DNA of 64,000 bases, taken from NCBI GenBank assembly GCA_963920575.1, contig OY986970.1:24368114-24432113 (forward strand), in the 5' to 3' direction. The DNA comes from Narthecium ossifragum. Taxonomy: Eukaryota > Streptophyta > Magnoliopsida > Dioscoreales > Nartheciaceae. Both the position numbers and the translations under genes were made by a program. Shown here in pieces: positions 40,601 through 46,736 of this stretch. The notes below the pieces were generated by a model. That model did not search any database. It saw only the letters and a program-made list of their open reading frames with translations, and was not told the origin of the DNA. The first letter of the stretch is position 1. Every line of letters starts with the position of its first letter.

Positions 40601-43600
40601 CGGTGTTATGATCATAGTCAGATCTGATCAGATTGAATATGGCATCTGAATAAGGAGGGTAGCTCCTTTCATGGCTCATATCAACCTTTGAATGCTTGAT
40701 CAACGGTTGAGGATGCATCTTGATCACCTGAAGTTGATCTGGATGGTCCTGATTGCTGGGGACTCTTGGATCAGGTTCAGATCGAAGATCGGAACCACTG
40801 GATCGAAGATCAGGCTGATCAATCGGCTGGATCAAGTTGCAGTCTTGATCGGACGGCTGAGAAGCTGCCGGAGCTGGATCAACGGCGAAACCAGGTCGTC
40901 GGAGTGTGGCAACGGCATAGGAAGCTTCGCAGGGACGTGGGGGTTCCATCCGTACGATTTGATCGCTGGATGGGGCATCGAACACGCCGGATCTGAAGGT
41001 GCCGGCGCGGTGGAGTTCGTTGCCGGTGATCGCCGGTGTTGTAGTCCGCGACGGTGCTTGAGCTCGTCGGCAACAGGTACGGCAAGGTCTTGGGACCTTT
41101 CTCATGAGGTTTGATCGAAGGATCAACCTCGGATCTTGGTGGAGTGGAGGAGGCCGGAACAGGGCTTTTGCCGGAGTTGGATGTCGGCGATCCCGGCCTC
41201 AATCGTGGTCATTGTTGGTCACGGCGGCTTCGGTGAGGGACGCCGGTGCTTCCTCGATGGTTGGGAGAAGAAGACGGCGTCGGACGGCGGCCTTGGGGTG
41301 GCGGCTTGGGGATGAGCCGACGGAGCCGTGGATGAGCCGGGACGAAGGGTTGATGGCTTGGAGCTGAGCCGGGCGGGAGGTACGGGGTGAGCCGCGGCTC
41401 GAGGTAGGGGATGAGTCACGTGGCTAAGCCGAGATTGAGCCAAACCAGGAGGAGAGAGAATATCCCGGGAAAAATCTAAAAAAATAGGTAAATTTTCAGA
41501 AAAATCGTGGGAAGGTAGTAGAGGGTGTTCACCCGGGTCTGGCGAAGTTAAACTCTGAGTTGCAATTGTGGTTGCTCTCGGAGTTGCAGGAGGAGTCTCA
41601 GTCGGAGTCCTAATCCGAGTTGGCTCGGGGTCAGGTTCCGTAATCTGGATTGCAGCTGGAGTAGGGGTCTGACTCGAAATCTGAATCCCTATGGGACTTG
41701 TTTGAGTCACAGTTGACCATCTACTGGTAATCTGCTCCCACTTCCTACTGGTGCGCTCCAAGTTTCTGCTTTGGCGTTCCATCAAAGTTGAACAGAGCTT
41801 CAACTGGGACTGCAGAATCTTGAATTGCTGCTCCAAACTTTCCTGGGATACTCCGTACATGGTGGCGAAGTTTCCAGTAGGTTTTGAACCGCACAGTCGG
41901 TGGAACGGAGCTCTGATACCAAGTTGTTACGAGCGGTCTACTCGTGATCCTCTCGTAATGGGTCTCTACTGCTCCAATCGATCAGAATCGGCCTGATCGG
42001 ACGTGATTTGAGTCCAATGGGCTGATTTGGCTAGCTAGATCGGATCTGGCTTGAGCTGGATCGGATCTAGTTGAGCATGATTGGATGGGACTTGACTGGA
42101 TCAAGTCTGAAGTGATCTGGATCAAGCTGACCAAGTTGGATTGGGCTGGATCCGGATTGACTGGCTTGGCTGAACCGGTTAAGTGGGCTGAGCCAATTTG
42201 GCCAAAGCTGGCTGGGAAGATCCAACGGCTGAGGAGTCGTCGGAGTGGATCGCCGGCGTAGGGGCGGCGGCTGCGGTCGGGATAGTGGCAGGGAAGGTCG
42301 CGGGGTGATGGGGAAACGATCCAACGTCTCGGATCTGGGAGAGGGGTGGCGGATCGGTCGGATCTGAGGGAGACGGCGGAAGGGGTTTGGGTTCACCGGC
42401 GTCTGGGACGACGGGGATGGCTCTGGGGACGACGAGGATGGCTCTGGGGACGTCGGGAAGGGTAGTGGATGGTCGGAGGAGGGTCGTGGAGAGACAAGGA
42501 GGGTTTTACGATGGCTTAGGGGTGATATCGGGGACGGCCGCGGTTGATGGCGGGGAGGACGAAGGTCGGGTTGGCCGGGGAAGGCGCTGGAGACGGTGAA
42601 GACGGCGGGAAAGGGATGGCCGGAGTCGTGGGGCTTAGAGGAAGAGAATGGTGGCCTTGGTTGGCGACGGGGGTGGCCGGAGAGGGAATGGCGATGAAGC
42701 TTGGCTGGGGTTTCGGGATAGAGGAAGGAGATGATGAATAGTGATGACGTGGCGGTGATGTGTCGATGAGAGAGAAAGTGATGGGGAGATAGAAATTGAA
42801 GGTGAAGGCGATGCCGGCTGCGGAGAAGATGACCGACGGGGAAGAAGGTGGATCTATGGTAGATATCTGGTGGAAGCTATATTATTTTTACTCTTATGAT
42901 ATTCTACTCTTATGATAATCTATCAACTATTCTTAATCATTCATCTCCTGCATTATCTAATACAAACTAATGAGGTCTTTTTATAGAGACCTTGACATAG
43001 TCCTAATCCAACAAGAAAACCCCCTTGCTTAATTAGCAAGTAATAAGGTTTCAAACTCAACTCAACTTCCTAACTCAAATATCAACTAGGACTCAATTAA
43101 ATATAAAAGACTAATGATAAATACTAATTAAATACTCTAGTTTGAACTAAGGAAGACCAAGTCAAACTAGGAAAGAGGCTGAACCAGTTTGGTTCCTCTT
43201 CTGGGTTCGGGTCCAGTTGGTCGAGTCGGATCGACTCGTATCAAAGATGGTGAAGAAGACAGGGAGAGTAGCTCGTGGAGGGACTCATCCGGTAGAGGGT
43301 TTGTTCGCCAAGTGAAGACATTGGCAACCTGGGACCTGTGGGTTATGGGCAGCAGCTGGTGGGGAAGGAAGGAAAGGTGACTCGGGAGGTGGAGGGTCGA
43401 CTGCTTGAGTCGGACATCAAGCAGCCTGCTCTGATACCAGTTTGATGCCGGCTGGCTGAGAAAGAGCTCGTAGGGAGAGAAGAGCTAGCAGGGAAGAGGG
43501 GAGGGAGGAAGAAGGAAGAAAGAACCAGGGAGAAGGAGGAAGAGGGAGGGGAATCAGGAGAGAAAGAGATTTAGAGGATAGCAAATATTTTCATTCATCA

Positions 43601-44179
43601 ATAATCCTTCATACAAGACCTAGAGCTCTCTTATATAAGATAGAAAACATGACTTGACCAAGAATGGCTCAAGTCCAAAACACAACATGACTTGACCATG
43701 ACTAATGGTTCAAGTCTAAAATATAACAATGACAAATACATAACTAAAATGCATATAAATCAAGTCCAAAAGTAGCATAGATGCTCCTCTAATCAGATGC
43801 ACTCATCATAAATGATCTGACTCGATCTGGATCTCAATCTGAACCTGATGTCCGCATCAAGTATCCATGGAAATGTGTCTCTACCTTATTAGGCTTGTTT
43901 CATCCTTATGCTTCGAGTTCCTGACTGTTATTTACTGCTCAGGTGCTGGAGGGAGGGTTCAAGGACAAGCCTGGAAAGAACCGCGACCACTACCACACGT
44001 GCTATTGCCTTAGCGGGCTTGCAGTGAGTCAATATAGCTGGTCCAAGGATGCTAGCAGTGCTCCTTTACCGAATGCAGTGCTGGGGCCATATTCTAATCT
44101 GTTGGAGCCCATTCATCCTCTCTACAACGTTGTTTTGGATCGATTCTACGAAGCACATGACTTCTTCACCAGGCAATAA
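14554..44179 (+). CDS. FTB: Protein farnesyltransferase subunit beta, 14 exons, 463 aa
   Basis: Catalytic beta subunit of the cytosolic enzyme that attaches farnesyl to CaaX-box proteins; the Arabidopsis orthologue ERA1 restrains ABA responses. Exons: 14554-14711, 15107-15193, 15292-15397, 15506-15541, 17804-17886, 17978-18031, 18316-18367, 23934-23998, 27581-27637, 27793-27865, 29625-29711, 29787-29979, 31208-31311, 43943-44179. All junctions are GT/AG and keep frame (1392 nt with stop). Zinc ligands are D279 and C281 (VDGCYSFWQ, exon 11) and H443 (PIHPLYN, exon 14). R273, K276 and Y282 match the diphosphate-binding residues and H231 lies in EAHGG. Gly-rich alpha-barrel repeats (CQDKDGGYSGG, MKDPAGGFR, CQTYEGGIAG) are present. 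Residues 287-350 (exon 12) include the variable plant insert. The start is the first ATG in frame with the VEQWRVEAKVADIY segment. Introns 4, 7, 8, 10 and 13 are swollen by transposons, yet no exon is broken, so the gene is probably functional. Confidence 0.95.
14956..15072 (+). repeat. Three tandem 40-41 bp repeats in FTB intron 1
   Basis: Units start at 14956, 14996 and 15037, each CTTGCAAGAATG followed by CTTTAATGATCATTT. They lie 35 bp before the exon 2 acceptor and differ by a few bases. Confidence 0.9.
17318..17769. mobile_element. Tourist-like (PIF/Harbinger) MITE in FTB intron 4
   Basis: 452 bp with terminal inverted repeats: GGGCGTGTTTGTTTCGTGGG on the left, GGAGCGTTTGTTTCGTGGG read from the right. 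It is flanked by TTA on both sides (17315-17317 and 17770-17772), the usual Tourist target. It has no coding capacity. It stops 34 bp before the first base of exon 5, so the branch point of this intron lies in the short remaining segment or in the MITE. Confidence 0.88.
18880..19420. repeat. GC-rich imperfect repeats in FTB intron 7
   Basis: A segment AGGATTGCTGTCC...TATGTGCCGAGCCGAC occurs twice in tandem (about 18900-18945 and 18957-19000). It is followed by a pyrimidine tract and by GTACC/CCGG-rich sequence. Related CCGGCACGG motifs recur at 19890-19970 and, in another orientation, at 28990-29060. This looks like a dispersed non-coding element family with short inverted GGCACG motifs. The class is not determined. 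Confidence 0.45.
21220..21282 (+). repeat. Compound microsatellite (TC)n(AC)n(ATC)n
   Basis: Consecutive TC, AC and ATC repeats in FTB intron 7, just upstream of the solo LTR. Confidence 0.9.
21346..23720 (-). mobile_element. Solo LTR in FTB intron 7, reverse orientation
   Basis: It starts TGTCATGCCCCGACCC and ends ACGGGTCCTCAGA, the reverse of the TGTGAGGACC...GGGGCGTGACA termini seen at 4850 and 56253. An exact 5-bp duplication TTGAT flanks it (21341-21345, 23721-23725). The outermost base pair is mutated (GA instead of CA). The 2375 bp hold no domains, only an (AT)n tract at 22632-22669. It lies antisense to FTB. Confidence 0.82.
22632..22669 (+). repeat. (AT)n microsatellite
   Basis: About 19 AT units inside the solo LTR of FTB intron 7. 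Confidence 0.9.
25401..25763 (-). pseudogene. Possible captured PPR-like gene fragment in FTB intron 8
   Basis: A 120-codon reverse frame contains one stretch (about residues 28-75: LAKVVKSLITTGKGEAVREIYEVLK) with the helix-turn-helix spacing of a pentatricopeptide repeat. It is followed by an Arg-rich tail. Only one or two repeats could be present, with no flanking gene structure. I think it is a transposon-captured or decayed fragment. A chance resemblance is quite possible. Confidence 0.3.
26190..26640 (+). repeat. GGTGGCGGTGATGCC minisatellite in FTB intron 8
   Basis: An imperfect tandem array with units of roughly 30-40 bp built on GGTGGCGGTGATGCCGGTGG and GGAGACTCTGG. It gives Gly-rich and Pro/His-rich frames of no significance. 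A similar G-rich array sits at 12120-12465, and both lie beside captured-looking GC-rich sequence. Confidence 0.75.
26931..27231 (+). repeat. Direct duplication of about 123 bp in FTB intron 8
   Basis: 26931-27052 and 27109-27231 share TATAAAATGAAGA, TATTGGTAA, GTTAGAG, AGTTCCTT, AGCATC and TCAAGAATTTTGAGTT in the same order, with an offset of 178 bp. They differ at perhaps one base in six, so the duplication is old. Confidence 0.8.
27866..29624 (+). other. FTB intron 10, enlarged, no recognised element
   Basis: A 1.76-kb intron with a pyrimidine-rich tract (about 28840-28985) followed by GGCACATGCCATG motifs like those at 18880-19420. That suggests an insertion of the same unclassified family. 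No termini or target duplication were found. Confidence 0.5.
32158..32560 (-). repeat. 3' LTR of the intron-13 gypsy element
   Basis: 403 bp; a direct repeat of 43443-43859. It contains a purine-rich block (32190-32280) that the other copy carries with an 11-bp insertion. Confidence 0.92.
32773..33867 (-). CDS. Gag zinc knuckle fused to integrase remnant, 364 aa
   Basis: Residues 26-39 form an intact CX2CX4HX4C knuckle (CYMCHGFGHASDDC), the nucleic-acid-binding end of gag. An acidic stretch follows (about 50-85). From about residue 147 the protein resembles Ty3/gypsy integrase: GLSKLIRLFDLPKAILSD matches the motif around the second catalytic Asp, and FWRTLWHLISTNCKYSTA matches the following helix. 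The expected QTDGQTE block reads DDMTVMHTM, so the catalytic Glu is lost, and the first Asp region is missing. Protease, reverse transcriptase and RNase H are absent. It starts 45 bp downstream of the gag stop in another frame. The frame is open for 364 codons, which is odd for a decayed pol remnant. Confidence 0.75.
   Translation of the reverse strand: MASLNQNNKDKRVRGQHPKQTLRLQCYMCHGFGHASDDCANNLFLMDEHKQDDKMSEIEELVYEPNLDDINDTDDECEEDPKIENCILPSPLTSTSHEAEFNTCAISRRSEIAMKEEVAMIKDNDVFKDKNFHIIISHQFDNIVITAFYGLSKLIRLFDLPKAILSDWRVCFMTYFWRTLWHLISTNCKYSTADISDDMTVMHTMCGRFLSFPLGDSSHIWDSCLLLYQFACSTFVSRLISTCLTEVTHHFTYGKHLGLLYGTIHLPEHACAHHVHSLHQEIIKNVHANNVQYMLQTKFYGHLNEIHPKVYVIYYSLTNYNLGSTNALTCLLDLAVYRILTFTRDDPFLQPPLKPPLAEISCYS
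33912..34832 (-). CDS. Retrotransposon gag protein, 306 aa
   Basis: Structural capsid-type protein of the intron-13 gypsy element. The central part (about residues 135-245: FSDWLQEMDHFFEWYDLSEN, RIRFAKMKLIGQAKLLW, LKQKYAP, WNDLRQGSRIVTDDIAQFEDL) is the plant retrotransposon gag domain. The N-terminus has a Leu/Glu-rich segment (about 22-60) likely to be a coiled coil. The knuckle is not in this frame but in the next ORF, so a frameshift has split gag or frameshifting joins them. The gene is intact and could supply particles. Confidence 0.85.
   Translation of the reverse strand: MQLRSGRFTYDSQLHATVGPTMESLSKTLQELTTELWQFRQESARANTRLDSLEVSIQRVSGVNNDHSQYTAGTDTDSEGPRFSGHFQKNNPHPHRNHRDLDLQQNDRGHRYDAEFRDIRDHDADMMRGIRVEASTFDGRLDPKVFSDWLQEMDHFFEWYDLSENRRIRFAKMKLIGQAKLLWHNTDQLLLRTNQPPITDWVEMKQKLKQKYAPRIYQAELLDEWNDLRQGSRIVTDDIAQFEDLMMRCAIIEDERVTLSRFRLGLKDELRRELKTRGVTTLDNAYAILENYEHMSRTTFTRRSQP
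37267..39773. mobile_element. Mutator-like foldback element, 2.5 kb, inside the 3' LTR
   Basis: It is flanked by an exact 9-bp duplication TACAAACTA (37258-37266, 39774-39782), the Mutator-type target size. The rest of the LTR continues on both sides as in the partner LTR. The ends are related (TTGTTTAGTC and GCCATTTAGTC near the termini). Inside, the two halves are long inverted copies: CCCAATACAGAAAAGACAT near 37650 pairs with its complement near 39555, then GGAAAATA-rich arms, then arrays of a 20-bp GTAGTTACTTTCCAATATT unit in opposite orientations (about 37950-38400 versus 38400-39190). It has no coding capacity. Confidence 0.88.
39975..41126 (-). CDS. Unassigned Pro/Gln-rich ORF of the nested LTR element, 383 aa
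   Basis: It is open from inside the element through the polypurine tract into the 3' LTR, which is unusual for a real gene product. Composition is rich in Pro, Ser, Asp and Gln. No capsid, protease or polymerase motif is visible. The upstream GC-rich part may be captured host sequence. It may be only a frame kept open by composition. Confidence 0.3.
   Translation of the reverse strand: MILRSNLMRKVPRPCRTCCRRAQAPSRTTTPAITGNELHRAGTFRSGVFDAPSSDQIVRMEPPRPCEASYAVATLRRPGFAVDPAPAASQPSDQDCNLIQPIDQPDLRSSGSDLRSEPDPRVPSNQDHPDQLQVIKMHPQPLIKHSKVDMSHERSYPPYSDAIFNLIRSDYDHNTGLAQLTQVQIDTGRLDQVRQVWTRVRLSAAEDSTWFNQLLAQTSAAEAWSSHLHFRLNQSQLDPNSSQVPAQLIRPWRSDPILWSWATLLMGHDEDDLGEPLKIIFLELPEPSDRPSDAPSSARSIRCLVLLPLDPPWDRPGFSPPSPEQQKQVDSVQPHGAILPDLTQALRTRPILKEGGMIRVDPTRPTGPEPRRGTKLVQPRFLV
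41219..41860 (-). CDS. Putative gag-like N-terminal protein of nested LTR element, 213 aa
   Basis: It begins about 50 bp after the primer-binding site, where gag normally starts. The first 50 residues (ESLEQQFKILQSQLKLCSTLMERQ) look like a coiled coil, as in many plant gag N-termini. The remainder is Pro/Thr/Ser-rich and low-complexity. The capsid core and zinc knuckle are missing, so it is a truncated gag at most. Confidence 0.45.
   Translation of the reverse strand: MYGVSQESLEQQFKILQSQLKLCSTLMERQSRNLERTSRKWEQITSRWSTVTQTSPIGIQISSQTPTPAAIQITEPDPEPTRIRTPTETPPATPRATTIATQSLTSPDPGEHPLLPSHDFSENLPIFLDFSRDILSPPGLAQSRLSHVTHPLPRAAAHPVPPARLSSKPSTLRPGSSTAPSAHPQAATPRPPSDAVFFSQPSRKHRRPSPKPP
41925..43243 (-). 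repeat. 5' LTR of the nested non-autonomous element
   Basis: 1319 bp, the uninterrupted partner of 36265-40057. Both carry the same GC-rich block (42240-42860 here, 36560-37160 there), showing it was part of the element before insertion. Confidence 0.92.
43443..43859 (-). repeat. 5' LTR of the intron-13 gypsy element
   Basis: 417 bp, the partner of 32158-32560, adjacent to the minus-strand primer-binding site at 43427-43439. Confidence 0.92.
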
Positions 44180-44925
44180 GCAGCAACTCCCTCCCAAAGC
44201 TTCATAGCTGCAAAATATTCCAGTAGCCTTTCATGAACTCCACAATTGTCAGTAAATGCAGCTGGTTTCTATTGGTGGTATGAGTGTGTTTTTCTTTTGC
44301 AGATAAAGCTGGTGTTGGCATCAGTTCTTTACTTTGATGCTATCATCAGTCCATCCAGTGGAGGCAGAAGGTTGAGATGTGTGAGGAAGGAAATCAAAAT
44401 TGATAAGGATGATTAAATAGTTGAGTGGATATAAAACAACAACAGCTAGTCAGTCTAGTTGTATAAAATGCTGTTTTTCTGGTCTCATTTCATTTCTAAA
44501 TTATAATTATTTTAAAATCTCGAAAAGGACGCAGAATCGTTTGTATCTTCTTAAATTATGAATGCTAAAGGTGCCTTATGGTCTCTACTTTGAATACACT
44601 TTTGATGCTCGTAGTTCTTTCCTTCTTCTTTTTTTAATTATTAATTGAGCCTATTACCTGGGCTGAGGGGGGCAAATGCCCTACATACTGACTTAGCACA
44701 AATTACTGGGCTTGGTTTGCATCCACACCATTGGCTCAGCTCACTTTTTCAAAAAAAAATTACCACAACCACTATCATAATATTAATGATAGTTTTAAAA
44801 ATATATATTTCACTGTTAATTTTTGTTGAGATACAGATTTCTATGAAGGACAAATAAAAATAAATGATTTTCAATTTAAAAAGAAAATTATGCAAATTAC
44901 TGTACCTTGAAGCCCCTGCAACAAC
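44180..44925 (+). other. FTB downstream region
   Basis: It includes the probable 3' UTR of FTB. The sequence is AT-rich and no further gene is supported up to the LINE. Confidence 0.6.
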
Positions 44926-45354
44926 ATGCATCGCGGGCATCATCGGACGGTTTATAGAACAAGACTGTGCGTGCATGCATCGGACGGTAATACTAATCTT
45001 GGCCCACCGTTGACTAAATCATCCACTTTTGAGGATGGAGGGGCCAGGCCAACTAGCAATAACCCAAAGCCTGTTGTTGGCCGTGCTTCTGCTATTTTGA
45101 AAGAACAACTTGAAGATTTGCATACCAAGGCCTTTTCGCGCCTGAAGGAAGCCTTGGAGAGGGAACTTCCAGCAGATGTGGACCTACGTTGCCTTGAATC
45201 CCTCTCTGATGGCAACGATGATGTGGAGTTAGATGAGGATGGCTGGGATGAAGATGAGGTGCAAGCAATCGAGGAATGTCCAGATGTCTTCATAACCAAG
45301 AGACGCAAATTTCAGCCGGTCGAGCAACCGGTCCTTGAAGTGGTTGATCAATGA
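44926..45354 (+). pseudogene. LINE ORF1 C-terminal remnant
   Basis: The frame is open to a TGA that overlaps the ATG of ORF2 (ATGA at 45351-45354), an arrangement seen in plant LINEs and fitting coupled translation. It has an acidic C-terminus (DDVELDEDGWDEDEVQ). The RNA-binding and zinc-knuckle parts are absent, so the copy is 5'-truncated. Confidence 0.55.
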
Positions 45355-46736
45355 AGCTATTGTTTTGGAATTGTCGGGGGGCAGGACCGACTAGAGTGGT
45401 TAGATCCTGCAGGTGGTTAATGGGCGAGTATGATCCTTCTATCATCTTCCTTATCGATACAATTGTAGAAGAAAATAAATTGCCAGAGATCCAGAGGAAG
45501 CTGGGTAGGAATTGGTGCTGTTATTTGATTCCCTCTTTGGGTAGACATGGAGGAATATTGGCAACTTAGAAGACTAATATAGGCATGGTCTCTATGACCC
45601 ATTACTCCCATCAAGTGATGCATGGCATTGTTTCTTCGACTGAGTATGGGCAGTTTGCGGTCTCGGCGGTCTATGGGGCTAGGAATGTCCGTGACCGGAA
45701 GGAATTATGGGATTACCTATCCCGGTTCACCATGGCCGATCTTCCTCAATTGGTAGCAGGGGACTTCAACGCTATCACCTCTGCGGAGGAAAAGGATGGA
45801 GGTGCACCCTTTCTGTTGGAACGCTCTGAAAGAGACTTTATCAATTATATGGCTATCAACGGCTTGGTGGATCTGGGTTTTATGGGCTGTAAGTACACCT
45901 GGTCTAATGGTCAAGGGGGTAGTAACAAAATTTTGGAGAGATTAGATCGAGCACTAAGCTGTAGACCATGGAAGGAGATGTTCCCAGCTGCCTCTGTCCG
46001 TCACCTACCAGAGGCCGTCACCTACCGCGGGTGGGCTCTGATCATGCTCCACTATTGGTTTCATTGAATGAAACTGTCAGGAGATCGGGTGCTTCCACCT
46101 TCAGGTTGGAACATTCATGGCTGAGGGTCAAGGCATTCAGGGAGGCTGTGGTTGAAACGTGGGCCTCTTCTTCCTTCCATGGCTCAAAGCAGTACGTCTT
46201 TGTTTCTAAAATCAAGGCTCTGAAGGAGACTGTGAAAGGCTGGGATAGAAGGGATTCTAGTGAAGATATGTTCAAGACTGGGAGGAAAATTGAAGACTGC
46301 CTCAATGATTTATACAGCAAGGAGGAGATGGGCTTGCTGACTTTGGAAGATGAGAGACAATTGAAACTATTGGAAAATCAATGGGAGGAAACTATAGAGA
46401 AGCAACAAACCAGAGCAGAGCAAAGAGTGAGGAGGATATGGCTTCAAGCTGGAGACCGGAATACAGCTTTCTTCCACCGACTAGTTGCTGATAAGTCTTG
46501 CAAATCAAAGGTGAAATTCATAGTCAAAGATGATGATGAAACAGTTACTGATCATGAAGGAATGGGAGGAGAGTTTGTCAAATATTATTCTAGACTATGG
46601 GCTGAAGATATTGAAAATTCTCATATGGCTGACCTTCCCACTCTGCCGTTCATAATTGAAGCTGACCAGGAGCTGCTTACAAGTGAAGTTACAGAAGAAG
46701 AAATAAAGGAAGCTTTGAAGGGAATGGGACGGACTA
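45351..46736 (+). pseudogene. LINE ORF2, endonuclease part (broken)
   Basis: The N-terminus MKLLFWNCRGAG is the start of plant L1 AP-like endonucleases. VAGDFNAI, CKYTWSNGQ and LDRALSC are conserved endonuclease stretches, and GSDHAPLLV carries the catalytic His. Two lesions are visible: an in-frame TAG at 45567-45569 and a 17-bp tandem duplication (45998-46014, 46015-46031) that shifts the frame before the GSDHAPL motif. Reading continues in the shifted frame through the linker to the LTR insertion. Confidence 0.88.

Larger units (their letters stand above)
36265..43243 (-). mobile_element. Second non-autonomous LTR retrotransposon, nested in the first
   Basis: LTRs: 41925-43243 (5', 1319 bp) and 36265-40057 (3', enlarged by a foldback insertion). 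They start TGATACGAGTCG and end CTCGTAACA on the minus strand. The exact target duplication is AAGAT (36260-36264, 43244-43248). The primer-binding site TGGTATCAGAGC (minus strand, 41910-41921) is next to the 5' LTR, and a polypurine tract GAAGGAAGGGGGGA (40058-40071) is next to the 3' LTR. The 1.87-kb interior has no reverse transcriptase or integrase, so it depends on another element. LTR copies agree closely, so the insertion is recent. Confidence 0.92.
32158..43859 (-). mobile_element. Non-autonomous Ty3/gypsy LTR retrotransposon in FTB intron 13
   Basis: LTRs lie at 32158-32560 (3' LTR of the element) and 43443-43859 (5' LTR). Both start TGATGC and end GCATCA, differing at about eight bases plus a short insertion. 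The exact target duplication is AGTAT (32153-32157, 43860-43864). On the minus strand the 5' LTR is followed by a primer-binding site TGGTATCAGAGCA (43427-43439). The body encodes gag and a zinc-knuckle/integrase remnant but no protease or reverse transcriptase. A second LTR element (36265-43243) sits in its leader; without it the element is about 4.7 kb. It inserted 78 bp before the exon 14 acceptor, antisense to FTB. Confidence 0.92.
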
